The position numbers and the translations under genes were made by a program. From an uncultured Spirochaetaceae bacterium (GTDB taxonomy: Bacteria; Spirochaetota; Spirochaetia; Sphaerochaetales; Sphaerochaetaceae), in the NCBI GenBank assembly GCA_944389015.1, contig CALXKS010000056.1, positions 1 to 51,319 on the forward strand: a DNA stretch of 51,319 nt, given 5' to 3'. Below the pieces are notes generated by a model. That model saw only the letters and a program-made list of their open reading frames with translations. It had not been told where the DNA came from and made no database searches. The stretch's first letter is position 1, and each line of letters starts with the position of its first letter. Shown here one piece after another: positions 8,555 to 17,081 of the stretch.

Positions 8555-9094
8555 TTAATAGTTCTGTCCAACAAGTTCGAAATATGCCTGAGGATGGTTG
8601 CAGACCGGGCACATCTGAGGTGCTTTCTTTCCTACTACGATATGTCCGCAGTTTCTGCACTTCCAGATCATCTCACCGTCTCTTGAGAATACAAGTCCTT
8701 CCTCAACATTCTTCAGAAGAGCAAGATATCTCTCCTCATGATGCTTCTCGATAGCCGCAACTCCTCTGAACTTGGCTGCGATCTCCTTGAAGCCCTCTTC
8801 CTCTGCTACCTTGGCAAACTCAGCGTACATATCTGTCCACTCATAGTTCTCGCCCTCTGCGGCAGCCTTGAGATTCTCTGCTGTAGCCTTGATATCCCCG
8901 CCTTCAAGATACTTGAACCAGAGCTTCGCATGCTCCTTCTCGTTCTCAGCTGTTTCAAGGAAGATTGCTGCAATCTGCTCATAACCTTCCTTCTTTGCCT
9001 TGGATGCGAAGTATGTATACTTGTTCCTTGCCTGGCTCTCACCGGCAAACGCTGCCTGAAGATTCTTTTCAGTTCTTGATCCCTTCAGTTCCAT
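8555..9094 (-). CDS. rbr: Rubrerythrin
   Basis: Cytosolic non-haem diiron peroxidase that reduces hydrogen peroxide to water in anaerobes. The 179-aa protein has an N-terminal ferritin-like four-helix domain with Glu/His ligands ([34 protein letters not shown]) and a C-terminal rubredoxin-like domain with CRNCGH and CPVCNHP holding one iron. The start is the ATG at 9094, where GGAG and AAGG lie just upstream; longer in-frame versions run into the regulator. It overlaps the end of the PerR gene by 26 bases and is probably co-transcribed with it. Confidence 0.96.
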   Translation of the reverse strand: MELKGSRTEKNLQAAFAGESQARNKYTYFASKAKKEGYEQIAAIFLETAENEKEHAKLWFKYLEGGDIKATAENLKAAAEGENYEWTDMYAEFAKVAEEEGFKEIAAKFRGVAAIEKHHEERYLALLKNVEEGLVFSRDGEMIWKCRNCGHIVVGKKAPQMCPVCNHPQAYFELVGQNY

Positions 9095-9494
9095 TTTCCT
9101 TCTCCTTCTTTCTGCAATCCTTGCAGATACCTTCAAATATAAGTTCATGGGATGTTATAACAAATCCATCTTCCATGCACACTGCTCTGCTTAATGCGTC
9201 CTTATCATATGATACATCAACATCGAATACATTGCCGCATGAAATGCATACAGCATGAGGGTGCTTATCCGTACGGTGATCGAAATGAGCTTCCCTTCCA
9301 TCTGTGGAAATCACTCTTCCTATCTTCCCATCCTCGTAAAGCGCAGCAAGATTGCGATATACAGTTGCCTTGGATATCGACTTGTATCTTGATGATATCT
9401 CCCTATACACATCATCTGCGCTCGGATGTCCATGGAAACGGAGCACAGCATCATATGTGAGCTCCTTCTGCATTGTATTCCTTCTGTCTTTCAT
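9069..9494 (-). CDS. Fur-family peroxide/metal regulator, PerR-like
   Basis: Dimeric winged-helix repressor. The 141-aa protein from the ATG at 9494 aligns with the PerR N-terminus ([23 protein letters not shown]), has the recognition helix [12 protein letters not shown], the regulatory metal region [14 protein letters not shown], and two CxxC pairs (CISC, CKDC) for structural zinc. Linkage to rubrerythrin favours a peroxide-sensing PerR over an iron-sensing Fur, an inference from context. An internal ATG at 9473 has a better ribosome site (AGAAGGAA) but would drop residues that align with the family. The Fur/Per box directly abuts the 9494 start. Confidence 0.9.
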   Translation of the reverse strand: MKDRRNTMQKELTYDAVLRFHGHPSADDVYREISSRYKSISKATVYRNLAALYEDGKIGRVISTDGREAHFDHRTDKHPHAVCISCGNVFDVDVSYDKDALSRAVCMEDGFVITSHELIFEGICKDCRKKEKENGTEGIKN

Positions 9495-9513
9495 ATTGAT
9501 AATTATTATCAAT
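9495..9513. promoter_or_regulatory. Fur/PerR operator, perfect 9-1-9 palindrome
   Basis: ATTGATAATTATTATCAAT is a perfect inverted repeat with a one-base centre, close to the Fur/Per box consensus. It ends next to the regulator ATG and covers the predicted transcription start, so repression by its own product is expected. Confidence 0.88.
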
Positions 9514-9542
9514 AAAGTATCATTACTACGATTATATGTCAA
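9514..9542 (-). promoter_or_regulatory. Promoter of the perR-rbr operon
   Basis: On the minus strand TTGACA (9537-9542) and TACTTT (9514-9519) are 17 bases apart. Transcription would start inside the operator at about 9507, leaving a leader of roughly 13 bases to the ATG at 9494. Confidence 0.65.
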
Positions 9543-9567
9543 TAGAAAAGGACTGCATATGCAGCCC
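9543..9567 (-). terminator. Terminator of the rpmH-rnpA-yidC-jag operon
   Basis: On the minus strand GGGCTGC-ATAT-GCAGTCC (one G-T pair) is followed by TTTTC. It lies just after the jag stop and directly before the perR -35 element. Confidence 0.75.
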
Positions 9568-9588
9568 TCATTATTATCATCAAGATGG

Positions 9589-10287
9589 TTATTTTACAGG
9601 AATTATACGAACCTGCTTATATAAACCTTCTCCTTCGCTCTTCGTATCCACACCTTCAACATCGTTAAGCGCCGTATGGACAAGCCTGCGCTCAAATGGA
9701 TTCATTGGATCAAGAAGCCTGGAACGTCCTGTTCTTCTGACAATCTCAGCTGTCTTATAGGCATTCCTTATGATCTGCTCCTCGTGGCGCATCCTGTAGT
9801 TCTCGCTATCAATGACTATCTTAAGATCTGGATCGAGGTTTCCAGCATACACATTAGCTACAAGCTGGATGGCATCAAGATTCTTGCCTTTTCTTCCGAT
9901 GAGAATAGATGAATCCGAGCTCTCTATGCTTATACCTATTTTGCTATCGCGTCTGAAAGATATAGAAGCGCTTCCCGAGTATCCCATCTTACTGATAAGC
10001 GTTTCAACAAATCCTATTATCTTTCTTTCATTCTCATTCTCCGGATCAGGATTGCAGAATCCGCTCACTTCTCCGATCGGCTCATCAAAATTCACGTCAC
10101 TTTCATCAGAGGAGGAAGAATCATCACTGCCATAATACACCCTGATCTTCACGTTTCCCTTCTTGAAGAAACCTTTCTTTGAGCTTTCAAGAATCTCCAC
10201 ATCGAATTCATCACGCTCCAATCCAAGTTCCTGGATTGCCTTATCTATAGCTTCCTGCTCGGTTCGTCCTTCAAAATCGCACTGCAT
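9589..10287 (-). CDS. jag: RNA-binding protein Jag/KhpB
   Basis: Cytosolic RNA-binding protein, in Gram-positives linked to cell-division and envelope control, usually encoded next to yidC. The 232-aa protein has the three expected parts: the Jag_N domain (residues 1-50, with SKKGFFKKGN), a KH domain around residues 110-155 with the loop LIGRKGKNLD, and an R3H domain near the C-terminus (MNPFERRLVH). The stretch between Jag_N and KH is acidic and Ser-rich. The ATG lies 3 bases after the yidC stop. Confidence 0.93.
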   Translation of the reverse strand: MQCDFEGRTEQEAIDKAIQELGLERDEFDVEILESSKKGFFKKGNVKIRVYYGSDDSSSSDESDVNFDEPIGEVSGFCNPDPENENERKIIGFVETLISKMGYSGSASISFRRDSKIGISIESSDSSILIGRKGKNLDAIQLVANVYAGNLDPDLKIVIDSENYRMRHEEQIIRNAYKTAEIVRRTGRSRLLDPMNPFERRLVHTALNDVEGVDTKSEGEGLYKQVRIIPVK

Positions 10288-10290
10288 ATA

Positions 10291-12093
10291 TTACTTTCTC
10301 CTTGCTTTCTTCTTCGCATCTTTCTTTGCCTGCTTTGCAGCATCATGTACAGCGATCTCCTCTGCAAATGCGGCTTTCTTCTTCTTATTGACCATAAGCT
10401 GCTGGCCAATGGAGATTATATTCACAGTAGACCAGTAGAGAAGAAGACCGGAAGGTGCATTATACATGATGAAGAAAAAGAGTATAGGCATTCCATAAGT
10501 CATGAACGCCATCATTCCAGCCTGTGAAGATGCAGCTGTCGAACCCGACTGTGTTATCTTCATGGAAAGAATCATGGATATGACATAGAGAATCGGCAGA
10601 AGATGGATAGCCGGTCCAAGCAGAGGAATACTGAATGGAAGCGTATAGATTGTATCAGGTATTGAAAGGTCCGTTATCCAGCCAGGAATGAACATGGAGC
10701 CTCTGAGATCGAAGTTTGTATTAAGCAGACCATAGAGCGCTATGAATATCGGGAACTGGATAAGCATCGGAAGACATGAACCCATCGGATTTATACCTTC
10801 TTCCTTATATATCTTTGCCATCGCTGCATTCTGGGCTTCTGGATTATCAGGGAACTTCTGCTTTATCTCTTCGATTTTAGGAGTAAGAGCACTCATCTTG
10901 GCAGTAGAATCCATACCTTTCTTCGAAATAGGATGGAGAAGAAGCTTTACAAGAATAGTCAGAAGTATGATCGCAACTCCATAATTCGGAATGAAGCGGT
11001 AGAAGAACTGAAGAATCCAGTTAAGGATTGATTCAAGCCATGAAAGCCAATTGCCATCAACCACTTTATTCAGACTGCTCTCATTGAGTCCGAATATATT
11101 CTCTCCCATTCTGTTATAGATATCGAGATACTTCGATACTTTCGGTCCTGCATAGAATGAGTAGATATCATTGACAAGAGTACCGTCATTTGCTCTTGAG
11201 AAGTACATGATGTCTTTCTGAGGAACGCCTGTATCAAAAGTAGCTTCTTCAGCTGTTACAGATGACATTGAAACAGTATCTTCAGGCATAAGGACAAATG
11301 CAAAATACTTACCGGAAAGACTCATCCAGTCGACAGTCTCCTCAGCCATGAAACTGCCATTTGAGAATTTGAGGTTCTTTTTATCCTTGTCCTCTGCATA
11401 CTTTATCTCAAGCCTTCTCCAATCATAGTTTGATGAAAGGGACTGGAAAGCCGGTCCGATCTGCGGGCCAACGGATATTGTATATGCTGTATTTCCTTCT
11501 CCGATCGATATAGGAGAACCATCTGCCTTATACATGCGGACTGACATCTGGATAAGGTACTCATCATTCAGAGGTATCGCATAGGATTTCTCTATTGTGA
11601 ATTCCTCACCTTCAGCTGTCTGGAAATCACGCATGAATGATACGCGCGTGATATCATCACCATCGTGTATGGATGATATATCTATAGTCGATATATCATA
11701 ACTGAACACACTATCAATAGGTGTACTGCCCACATACATAGTGAAGATATCAGCATCATCAAAATCCTTGTATATAAGCTCTACAGGCTTTCCATTATCA
11801 AAGTGATTTACAAGCTTTATTGAATTGATGGCTGCTCCTGCAGGATCGAATTCAATCTCATACTCGCCACTATTCACAGTGAAAGGAGCACTGTCAGGAT
11901 CCTCTCCTACGGCTTCTATTCTATCAGTTTCTATTATCTGAACATTATCTGCGGAAGTTTCCTCGGATACAGCTTCCTGAGCAGAGAGCTCAGCTGCAAC
12001 CATCTCTTCTTCCATGAAAAAAGACTGGACAGTCATGCCAACAGTAATGACTATTACCGAAAGCACGATTGCGATGATAGTATTCCTATCCAT
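10291..12093 (-). CDS. yidC: Membrane protein insertase YidC
   Basis: Inserts and folds inner-membrane proteins, alone or with SecYEG. The 600-aa protein has the Gram-negative layout: one N-terminal membrane anchor (MDRNTIIAIVLSVIVI), a large periplasmic beta domain (about 60-350), then the conserved 60KD_IMP core with about five membrane segments (NYGVAIILLTILVKLLLHP, MGSCLPMLIQFPIFIALY), and a Lys/Ala-rich basic tail that can contact ribosomes. It belongs to the rpmH-rnpA-yidC-jag operon. Confidence 0.97.
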   Translation of the reverse strand: MDRNTIIAIVLSVIVITVGMTVQSFFMEEEMVAAELSAQEAVSEETSADNVQIIETDRIEAVGEDPDSAPFTVNSGEYEIEFDPAGAAINSIKLVNHFDNGKPVELIYKDFDDADIFTMYVGSTPIDSVFSYDISTIDISSIHDGDDITRVSFMRDFQTAEGEEFTIEKSYAIPLNDEYLIQMSVRMYKADGSPISIGEGNTAYTISVGPQIGPAFQSLSSNYDWRRLEIKYAEDKDKKNLKFSNGSFMAEETVDWMSLSGKYFAFVLMPEDTVSMSSVTAEEATFDTGVPQKDIMYFSRANDGTLVNDIYSFYAGPKVSKYLDIYNRMGENIFGLNESSLNKVVDGNWLSWLESILNWILQFFYRFIPNYGVAIILLTILVKLLLHPISKKGMDSTAKMSALTPKIEEIKQKFPDNPEAQNAAMAKIYKEEGINPMGSCLPMLIQFPIFIALYGLLNTNFDLRGSMFIPGWITDLSIPDTIYTLPFSIPLLGPAIHLLPILYVISMILSMKITQSGSTAASSQAGMMAFMTYGMPILFFFIMYNAPSGLLLYWSTVNIISIGQQLMVNKKKKAAFAEEIAVHDAAKQAKKDAKKKARRK

Positions 12094-12161
12094 TTGGACT
12101 CCTTAGGATTTCTGTATCTGGAAAGCTGAATAGGAAAACTCTGCTGATGAGACTGATGGAG

Positions 12162-12524
12162 CTATCTCCGGTATATCCTGTCCAGAAGTTTTGTAAATCC
12201 GGACTCAAGCAAGGAGAAATCGGAGACCTTTCCAGGATACACTATGAGGACAATATCATGTCCTCTGCCTTGAACAGGATTCTCTTCCAATATTCTTTCC
12301 GGATAGCATCTGAATATCTCCTTAGCACGGCGGCGGACCAGATTTCTATCAACAGCTCTGCCATAATGCTTTGCAGGTATTATGATTATTCTGTCATATC
12401 CAAGATCATTGGAAGAATCTATCAATCGCATTCCTGGACCTGATATTGATCTTCCTTCTCTGAAAATGCGATTGATATCCTGCTTCTTTCTTATGATTTC
12501 CTGCTTAGTAAGGCTTCTTCTCAT
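12162..12524 (-). CDS. rnpA: Ribonuclease P protein component
   Basis: Small basic protein that assists the RNase P RNA in cutting tRNA 5' leaders. The 120-aa protein contains the family signature [17 protein letters not shown] and a C-terminal [11 protein letters not shown] helix. The start at 12524 is inferred from the length and alignment of [10 protein letters not shown]; it lies inside rpmH, overlapping its last 20 bases in another frame. A longer in-frame version would run through most of rpmH and is unlikely. Confidence 0.93.
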   Translation of the reverse strand: MRRSLTKQEIIRKKQDINRIFREGRSISGPGMRLIDSSNDLGYDRIIIIPAKHYGRAVDRNLVRRRAKEIFRCYPERILEENPVQGRGHDIVLIVYPGKVSDFSLLESGFTKLLDRIYRR

Positions 12525-12672
12525 CGCTGACCGTGAGGCTGTGTCTGCCCTTTGCACGGCGGCGAGCAAGAACCAAACGGCCTCCCTTTGTAGCCATTCT
12601 AGCACGGAAACCGAACTTCCTTGTCCTCTTCATCTTGCTTGGATGATAGGTTCTCTTTCCCTTGTAACTCAT
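12505..12672 (-). CDS. rpmH: 50S ribosomal protein L34
   Basis: The 55-aa very basic protein carries the L34 core [20 protein letters not shown] and MATKGGR. It has a five-residue N-terminal extension (MSYKG) and a C-terminal extension of about ten residues ([11 protein letters not shown]) compared with the usual 44-47 aa. A GGAG ribosome site lies seven bases before the ATG. The C-terminal extension is the part that overlaps rnpA. First gene of the operon with its own promoter. Confidence 0.96.
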   Translation of the reverse strand: MSYKGKRTYHPSKMKRTRKFGFRARMATKGGRLVLARRRAKGRHSLTVSDEKKPY

Positions 12673-12744
12673 TGATCTACTCCAATTCCAACGCTGTTAA
12701 GCGGTTATAATCATCATATTGTGGTATAAGACCACAGCTAGAAG

Positions 12745-12773
12745 ATATTATCAGAGGTGTTAATAGAGGTCAA
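12745..12773 (-). promoter_or_regulatory. Promoter of the rpmH operon
   Basis: On the minus strand TTGACC (12768-12773) and TAATAT (12745-12750) are separated by exactly 17 bases. The -35 overlaps the end of the DUF721 gene. A small 6-bp stem hairpin (about 12719-12735) lies in the leader. Confidence 0.75.
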
Positions 12774-13057
12774 TATGTACGTTTTATCTGCATTGAGCTA
12801 ATGCTGAATTCTGGAAATGCTTTTCTATATGCATCAAGTATTTTTCTCTTTTTAAGCATAAGAAGAGAATATGCAGCTGGATTCTTCGCTAAAACAACAA
12901 TCCTTCCATTCTCTTCTTTGATGAATTCAGTTATTCCGGTTAATTCTTTTCCTGCTGCTTCCGTCCATAGCTTATGCATTGAAGCTTTATCCATATTGCC
13001 TATTTCAGAGACATATTCAGAAACAAGGTCTTTTATATCCTTAACTTCTATGGCCAT
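12770..13057 (-). CDS. DUF721 (DciA-like) protein
   Basis: The 95-aa protein belongs by size, position and sequence (LWTEAAGKELTGIT, NPAAYSLLMLKKRKIL) to the DUF721 family, small proteins encoded next to recF/gyrB in many bacteria. Some members (DciA) load the replicative helicase DnaB. Here it overlaps the recF end by 17 bases within the dnaA-dnaN-recF series, which fits a replication role, but that role is inferred. Confidence 0.78.
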   Translation of the reverse strand: MAIEVKDIKDLVSEYVSEIGNMDKASMHKLWTEAAGKELTGITEFIKEENGRIVVLAKNPAAYSLLMLKKRKILDAYRKAFPEFSISSMQIKRTY

Positions 13058-14129
13058 TTATAAAGCTCCCATTCACTGCAGAGTATACAATGGATTCCCT
13101 TTTTTCTCCAAAATAGCTTTCGCGAGGAAGAAATGTGAAGAAAGCCTGTGAATATCCCTTGAGTTCAGATAGAAGCTCAGCTCTTTTGCTGTCATCAAGC
13201 TCAAGAAGAACATCATCTATAAGAAGAATAGGCTCCTTTCCTGTTTTCTCAGTGAAATATTTTGCTTCCGATATTCTGAACAGTATTGAACAGAGCCTTA
13301 TCTGACCTGTCGAACCTATTGATGCAAAAGGTCCAGACTGCGTCATTACCGAAAACTTATCTCTATGTATACCGCTCGTTGTAGTCTGCAGTTTAATATC
13401 TCTCTCCTCTGTCCTCTCAAGGTATGAGATTATCTCCTCTTCAGATGGGAAATCTCCCCAGGATGGCTGATATTTTATTTCTATATCAATATTGCTTCCT
13501 GATATTTTTCTGAATAAGCCAGGAAAAATAGTATTGAAATCATAAACGGCAGAAGCTCTCTCCTTCATTATGGAAAGACCATGCATTGCAAGCCGCTGAT
13601 CGTATAGATGCATCAATGATATCTGATTATTCCTGATTGCTGCGTTGCGCTGCATAAGCACAGCTCTATATGACCTCATTGAATCAAAGAAAGCAGGTGA
13701 ATGCAGACTCATCATCTGATCGAAGAACTTACGGCGTACCTCAGGTTCTCCTTTTACGAAACCTATATCATCATGTATGAATGCTATGCATGGAAAGTGG
13801 TAGATAAGATCTCTGCGATCGATGATTTCCTTTCCATCTATTGTTATCTTTCTTTTATTATCAGAGAAAGACGTTGTTATCCTTTCAATTTCACCATAGC
13901 TGTTTTCGAATTCAGCGGATATGTGAAAACCATTGCTGCCATTTCTTACTGCTTCCCTGATGTGCGGAGTACGGAATGATGAACCGTATGAAAGAGTGTA
14001 TATGGCTTCAAGAAAGTTGGTCTTTCCCTGTCCATTCTCACCAGTAAGAACAATATCCTTTGCATCAACATCAGCATCTGCAGAGGATATGTTCCTGAAA
14101 TCATGTATTGATATACGTTTGAATCTCAT
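13041..14129 (-). CDS. recF: DNA replication and repair protein RecF
   Basis: SMC-like ATPase that loads RecA at gapped DNA with RecO and RecR (recR is at 38756). The 362-aa protein starts MRFKRISIHDFRNI, has Walker A TGENGQGKTNFLEAIY (about residues 30-45), the signature ASIGSTGQIRL and Walker B PILLIDDVLLELD. Its ATG overlaps the dnaN stop (TGATG), so translation is coupled. Confidence 0.96.
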   Translation of the reverse strand: MRFKRISIHDFRNISSADADVDAKDIVLTGENGQGKTNFLEAIYTLSYGSSFRTPHIREAVRNGSNGFHISAEFENSYGEIERITTSFSDNKRKITIDGKEIIDRRDLIYHFPCIAFIHDDIGFVKGEPEVRRKFFDQMMSLHSPAFFDSMRSYRAVLMQRNAAIRNNQISLMHLYDQRLAMHGLSIMKERASAVYDFNTIFPGLFRKISGSNIDIEIKYQPSWGDFPSEEEIISYLERTEERDIKLQTTTSGIHRDKFSVMTQSGPFASIGSTGQIRLCSILFRISEAKYFTEKTGKEPILLIDDVLLELDDSKRAELLSELKGYSQAFFTFLPRESYFGEKRESIVYSAVNGSFINGHRS

Positions 14130-15232
14130 CAGTTCTGCATTGGCATAAGAACATACATATAGTCCTTATCCGGTTCAGGTGAGATAATAAGGGCAGCCGA
14201 TTCGGATCTGAACATCATCTTCATGAACTCCGAATCTATCTTCTTCACAGGAATATGCAACAGAGAGGAATTGAATGTTATATGCATTTCAGGACCTGAA
14301 TATTCACAGCTTATAGTCTGCCTGCTATCTCCGAAATCCGTATTTTCTCCTGATATCTCTATCTCACCTTCTTTTATATCGAAGAAAATCCTCTTTGATT
14401 TGTCATCAACGAATATTGATGTAAATGATATTGCTTTCTCAATATCGGTGGTTCTGATCAAACACTTATATTCGAGATTTCTTGGTATCACCCTCTCATA
14501 ATTAGGATAATTTCCAGAAATAAGAGAAGAATATATAGTTCTGCTTCCTATTCTGAAGAAAACAGTTCCTTCCTTAATTGCAATTGAGAACAATCCTTCA
14601 CCTGTTGCGATGCTTTTAACCATTGAAAGAAAACGTACAGACATTATGCATGATCTGAAATCAGGTATCTCCTGTTCGAATTGCCTTTTAACGCATGCAA
14701 GTCTCTTTCCATCAGTTGCAACCATGACAATCCTGTCTTCTTTCTTCTCCATATAAACACCGGTAAGAAAATGTCTGCTGTCTTCATTGGCAACTGCAAA
14801 GGAAGTCTTATCAATCATATCAATGAAATCTCTCTGAGTGACTGAGAAATAAAGAGAATCATCTATTGTTTCCAATTCAGGGAATCTTGAAGCTTCAATA
14901 GTCTTCATATTCGCACTGAATGATTCATTATCAACAGGCCTTATATTAAGTATTCCATTCTCTTCGAATACTTCTATATCAACATCTTCAGTTGACTTGA
15001 GAACATTATTGAGTTTTTCACAGAACACAGTCGTAGAACCTGGGACAGATACAGATACAGGAATAGAAGATATGAATCCCATCTGCTGATCGTATGCTTT
15101 GATAGTCAAAAGTTCATTCGATACTTCAAGAAGTACGTTGCTTGATATTGATAATGAATTCTTCTTGCTTGCAAAATTGCTAGCATATTCGATTTCCTGT
15201 CTAAGTAAAGAACACTGACATGTGAACTTCAT
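14129..15232 (-). CDS. dnaN: DNA polymerase III beta sliding clamp
   Basis: Ring-shaped homodimer that tethers polymerase III to DNA. The 367-aa length and three repeated clamp domains are normal, with FEENGILNIRP-type and MVATDGKRLACVKR segments and the C-terminal MYVLMPMQN, matching the conserved final Met-Pro-Met/Arg-like end. The ATG at 15232 has an AGGAG site. The oriC lies directly upstream. Confidence 0.97.
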   Translation of the reverse strand: MKFTCQCSLLRQEIEYASNFASKKNSLSISSNVLLEVSNELLTIKAYDQQMGFISSIPVSVSVPGSTTVFCEKLNNVLKSTEDVDIEVFEENGILNIRPVDNESFSANMKTIEASRFPELETIDDSLYFSVTQRDFIDMIDKTSFAVANEDSRHFLTGVYMEKKEDRIVMVATDGKRLACVKRQFEQEIPDFRSCIMSVRFLSMVKSIATGEGLFSIAIKEGTVFFRIGSRTIYSSLISGNYPNYERVIPRNLEYKCLIRTTDIEKAISFTSIFVDDKSKRIFFDIKEGEIEISGENTDFGDSRQTISCEYSGPEMHITFNSSLLHIPVKKIDSEFMKMMFRSESAALIISPEPDKDYMYVLMPMQN

Positions 15233-15240
15233 AGTTTGCT

Positions 15241-15502
15241 CCTATTGTTATTAATATTAACATAAATAAAGGATAGTAGTAATAATAAGAGGCTGAATAA
15301 TTGTGGAAAACTTTATTAATTCTTTATATTCAAATAAATTGAATTGTGGATATCTTTGTGGAAAAATCAAGTCTGTTTTCCACAGTTTCCACATGCTTGT
15401 AAATATGAATTGAAAGCCTGTGGAAAACTGCCTTATTCATCCACAGGTTTTCAATGATTTTTAAACAGCTTTTCCACATGTTTTTCCACAGCCTGTGGAA
15501 AA
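15241..15502. other. oriC: oriC: AT-rich unwinding region, DnaA-trios and DnaA boxes
   Basis: Between dnaN and dnaA. An AT-rich stretch (15241-15272) is followed by TAG-TAG-TAA-TAA-TAA (15274-15288), the DnaA-trio pattern, and 13 bases later by DnaA boxes. Exact TGTGGAAAA boxes on either strand are at 15302, 15357, 15376, 15419, 15470, 15482 and 15494; variants are at 15345, 15385 and 15437. The last box touches the dnaA stop codon. Order and spacing match the basal unwinding system described in Bacillus subtilis (box, GC-containing spacer, trio, AT-rich DNA). Confidence 0.88.
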
Positions 15503-16849
15503 CTATTCAATAAGGCTTTTTTCTATGCTGTTTACAGCGTTTCTCACTGATTCATCTGTTTCAAGAAGAGATTTTATTCTATCTACAGAGTGCATTATCG
15601 TCGTATGATCCTTTCCATTCATCATCTTCCCTATTTCAGAAAGTGAATATGAAGTAAGTTTTGAAGAAAGATAGATTGATATATGTCTTGCAAGAATGAT
15701 GTTCTTGTTTCTGCTTTTTCCTTTTATATCGTACTCTTTTATATTGAAATAAGACGCTGTTTTGCGGATTATCATATCAATCGATATGTCATTGTTCTTG
15801 ATAGCCGGTTCGACTATGAAGTTCTTCAGATGCTCTTTTGCTATATCTAGCGTTATAGGTTTTCCTACAAGCTCAGAGAAAGAGCTCAGTGTTGTCAGAG
15901 CACCTTCGAGATCCCTTATGTTTGTATCAATGCTCTGGCAGATGAATTCAAGAACATTATTGTCGAGTTTATAGTTTCTTTCCCTGCATTTCTGTATAGC
16001 TATTGCCATTCTTGTCTCATATGCAGGTGGCTGCAGATCAACGTTCAGTCCTTTTCTGAACCTTGTCTTTAGTCTGTCTGTTATATCTGTCAGCTCTGTT
16101 ATAGGTCTATCACATGTAAGCACAATCTGCTTATGGTTGTCATAGAGTTCATTGAATGTATGGAATAGCTCTTCCTGTATCTGATTCTTTTTCTGAAGGA
16201 AATGTATATCATCAATCAGAAGAACATCAACGCTTCTGTATTTGATTTTAAATGCTGATGCTTTATCAGTAAGAAGAGAATTTATGAATTCATTCGTAAA
16301 GCTTTCAGCTGTCACATAGATTATCTTCATCTTCGGATTATGCTCATCTATATAATTTCCTATAGACTGCAATAAATGTGTCTTTCCAAGTCCGACTCCG
16401 CCATATATAAGACACGGGTTGTAGCTTATACCTGGATTCTGTGCAATAACACGTGCTGCATTGAATGCAAAACTGCTGTTATCGCCTGAGATGAAGTTAT
16501 CGAATGAATATATTTTATTAAGTGTAGTATTCTTCGATACAGATTCAGTTTTCTGTTTCTGCTGATTCCTGCTGCTTGTCTTTGAGGCTTTCTTCTTATT
16601 TGCTGTCTCATCAGTTATGAAAACTGTATTAATATGATGACCTGCAATGACAGAAATAGTGTTCTCAATCTCAGACTTGCAGTTCTTTTCTGCATTGTTC
16701 TTATAGAAATCAGAAGGAAAAGCCAGAACTATTGCTCCATCTTTTTCTCCCCTGTATTCGATCATATCAATGTATATACGTTTTGCTTCAGGCAGAGCAT
16801 CCACCAGCTGGACTTCTGCTTCCTTCCATATTCTATCTGTATCCGACAT
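15503..16849 (-). CDS. dnaA: Chromosomal replication initiator protein DnaA
   Basis: AAA+ initiator that binds DnaA boxes and melts oriC. From the ATG at 16849 it is 448 aa. Domain I (about 1-85) begins MSDTDRIWKEAEVQL; a low-complexity Lys/Ser/Gln linker follows; domain III holds Walker A GGVGLGKTHLL and Walker B LLIDDIHFL; domain IV has the DNA-binding signature GKDHTTIMHSVDRI. A TTG 39 bases upstream would add 13 residues but coincides with the -35 element, so I reject it. The predicted mRNA starts almost at the ATG. Confidence 0.96.
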   Translation of the reverse strand: MSDTDRIWKEAEVQLVDALPEAKRIYIDMIEYRGEKDGAIVLAFPSDFYKNNAEKNCKSEIENTISVIAGHHINTVFITDETANKKKASKTSSRNQQKQKTESVSKNTTLNKIYSFDNFISGDNSSFAFNAARVIAQNPGISYNPCLIYGGVGLGKTHLLQSIGNYIDEHNPKMKIIYVTAESFTNEFINSLLTDKASAFKIKYRSVDVLLIDDIHFLQKKNQIQEELFHTFNELYDNHKQIVLTCDRPITELTDITDRLKTRFRKGLNVDLQPPAYETRMAIAIQKCRERNYKLDNNVLEFICQSIDTNIRDLEGALTTLSSFSELVGKPITLDIAKEHLKNFIVEPAIKNNDISIDMIIRKTASYFNIKEYDIKGKSRNKNIILARHISIYLSSKLTSYSLSEIGKMMNGKDHTTIMHSVDRIKSLLETDESVRNAVNSIEKSLIE

Positions 16850-16859
16850 ATGCAGGATT

Positions 16860-16888
16860 ATATTACATTCAGGTAAAACGTAAAGCAA
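16860..16888 (-). promoter_or_regulatory. Promoter of dnaA
   Basis: On the minus strand TTGCTT (16883-16888) and TAATAT (16860-16865), preceded by TG, are 17 bases apart. The expected start point near 16853 is only about four bases before the dnaA ATG, which suggests a leaderless or near-leaderless transcript. Confidence 0.7.
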
Positions 16889-16961
16889 GCATCTATTTCA
16901 ATATCATTGTATATATAAGCAATAAAATAAATTATCTAAATTCTGATAAAAGTACGATGGG

Positions 16962-16990
16962 TTGATGAAAAAGCCTCATGAATATATAAT
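16962..16990 (+). promoter_or_regulatory. Promoter of gyrB-gyrA
   Basis: TTGATG (16962-16967), 17 bases, then a consensus TATAAT (16985-16990). The leader to the gyrB ATG would be about 85 bases. Confidence 0.75.
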
Positions 16991-17081
16991 ACATAAGGTA
17001 TTGCGGCTATTTAAGGTTATGCTTTGACAACCCTGCTCTACGAGGCCTGCCTGTACTTGTAGCCGCTGGAAAAGGAAGACA

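Noticed and set aside
16850..16888. Upstream TTG start giving a 461-aa DnaA
   Set aside because: The TTG coincides with the -35 box, has no ribosome site, and the extra residues do not resemble DnaA domain I.
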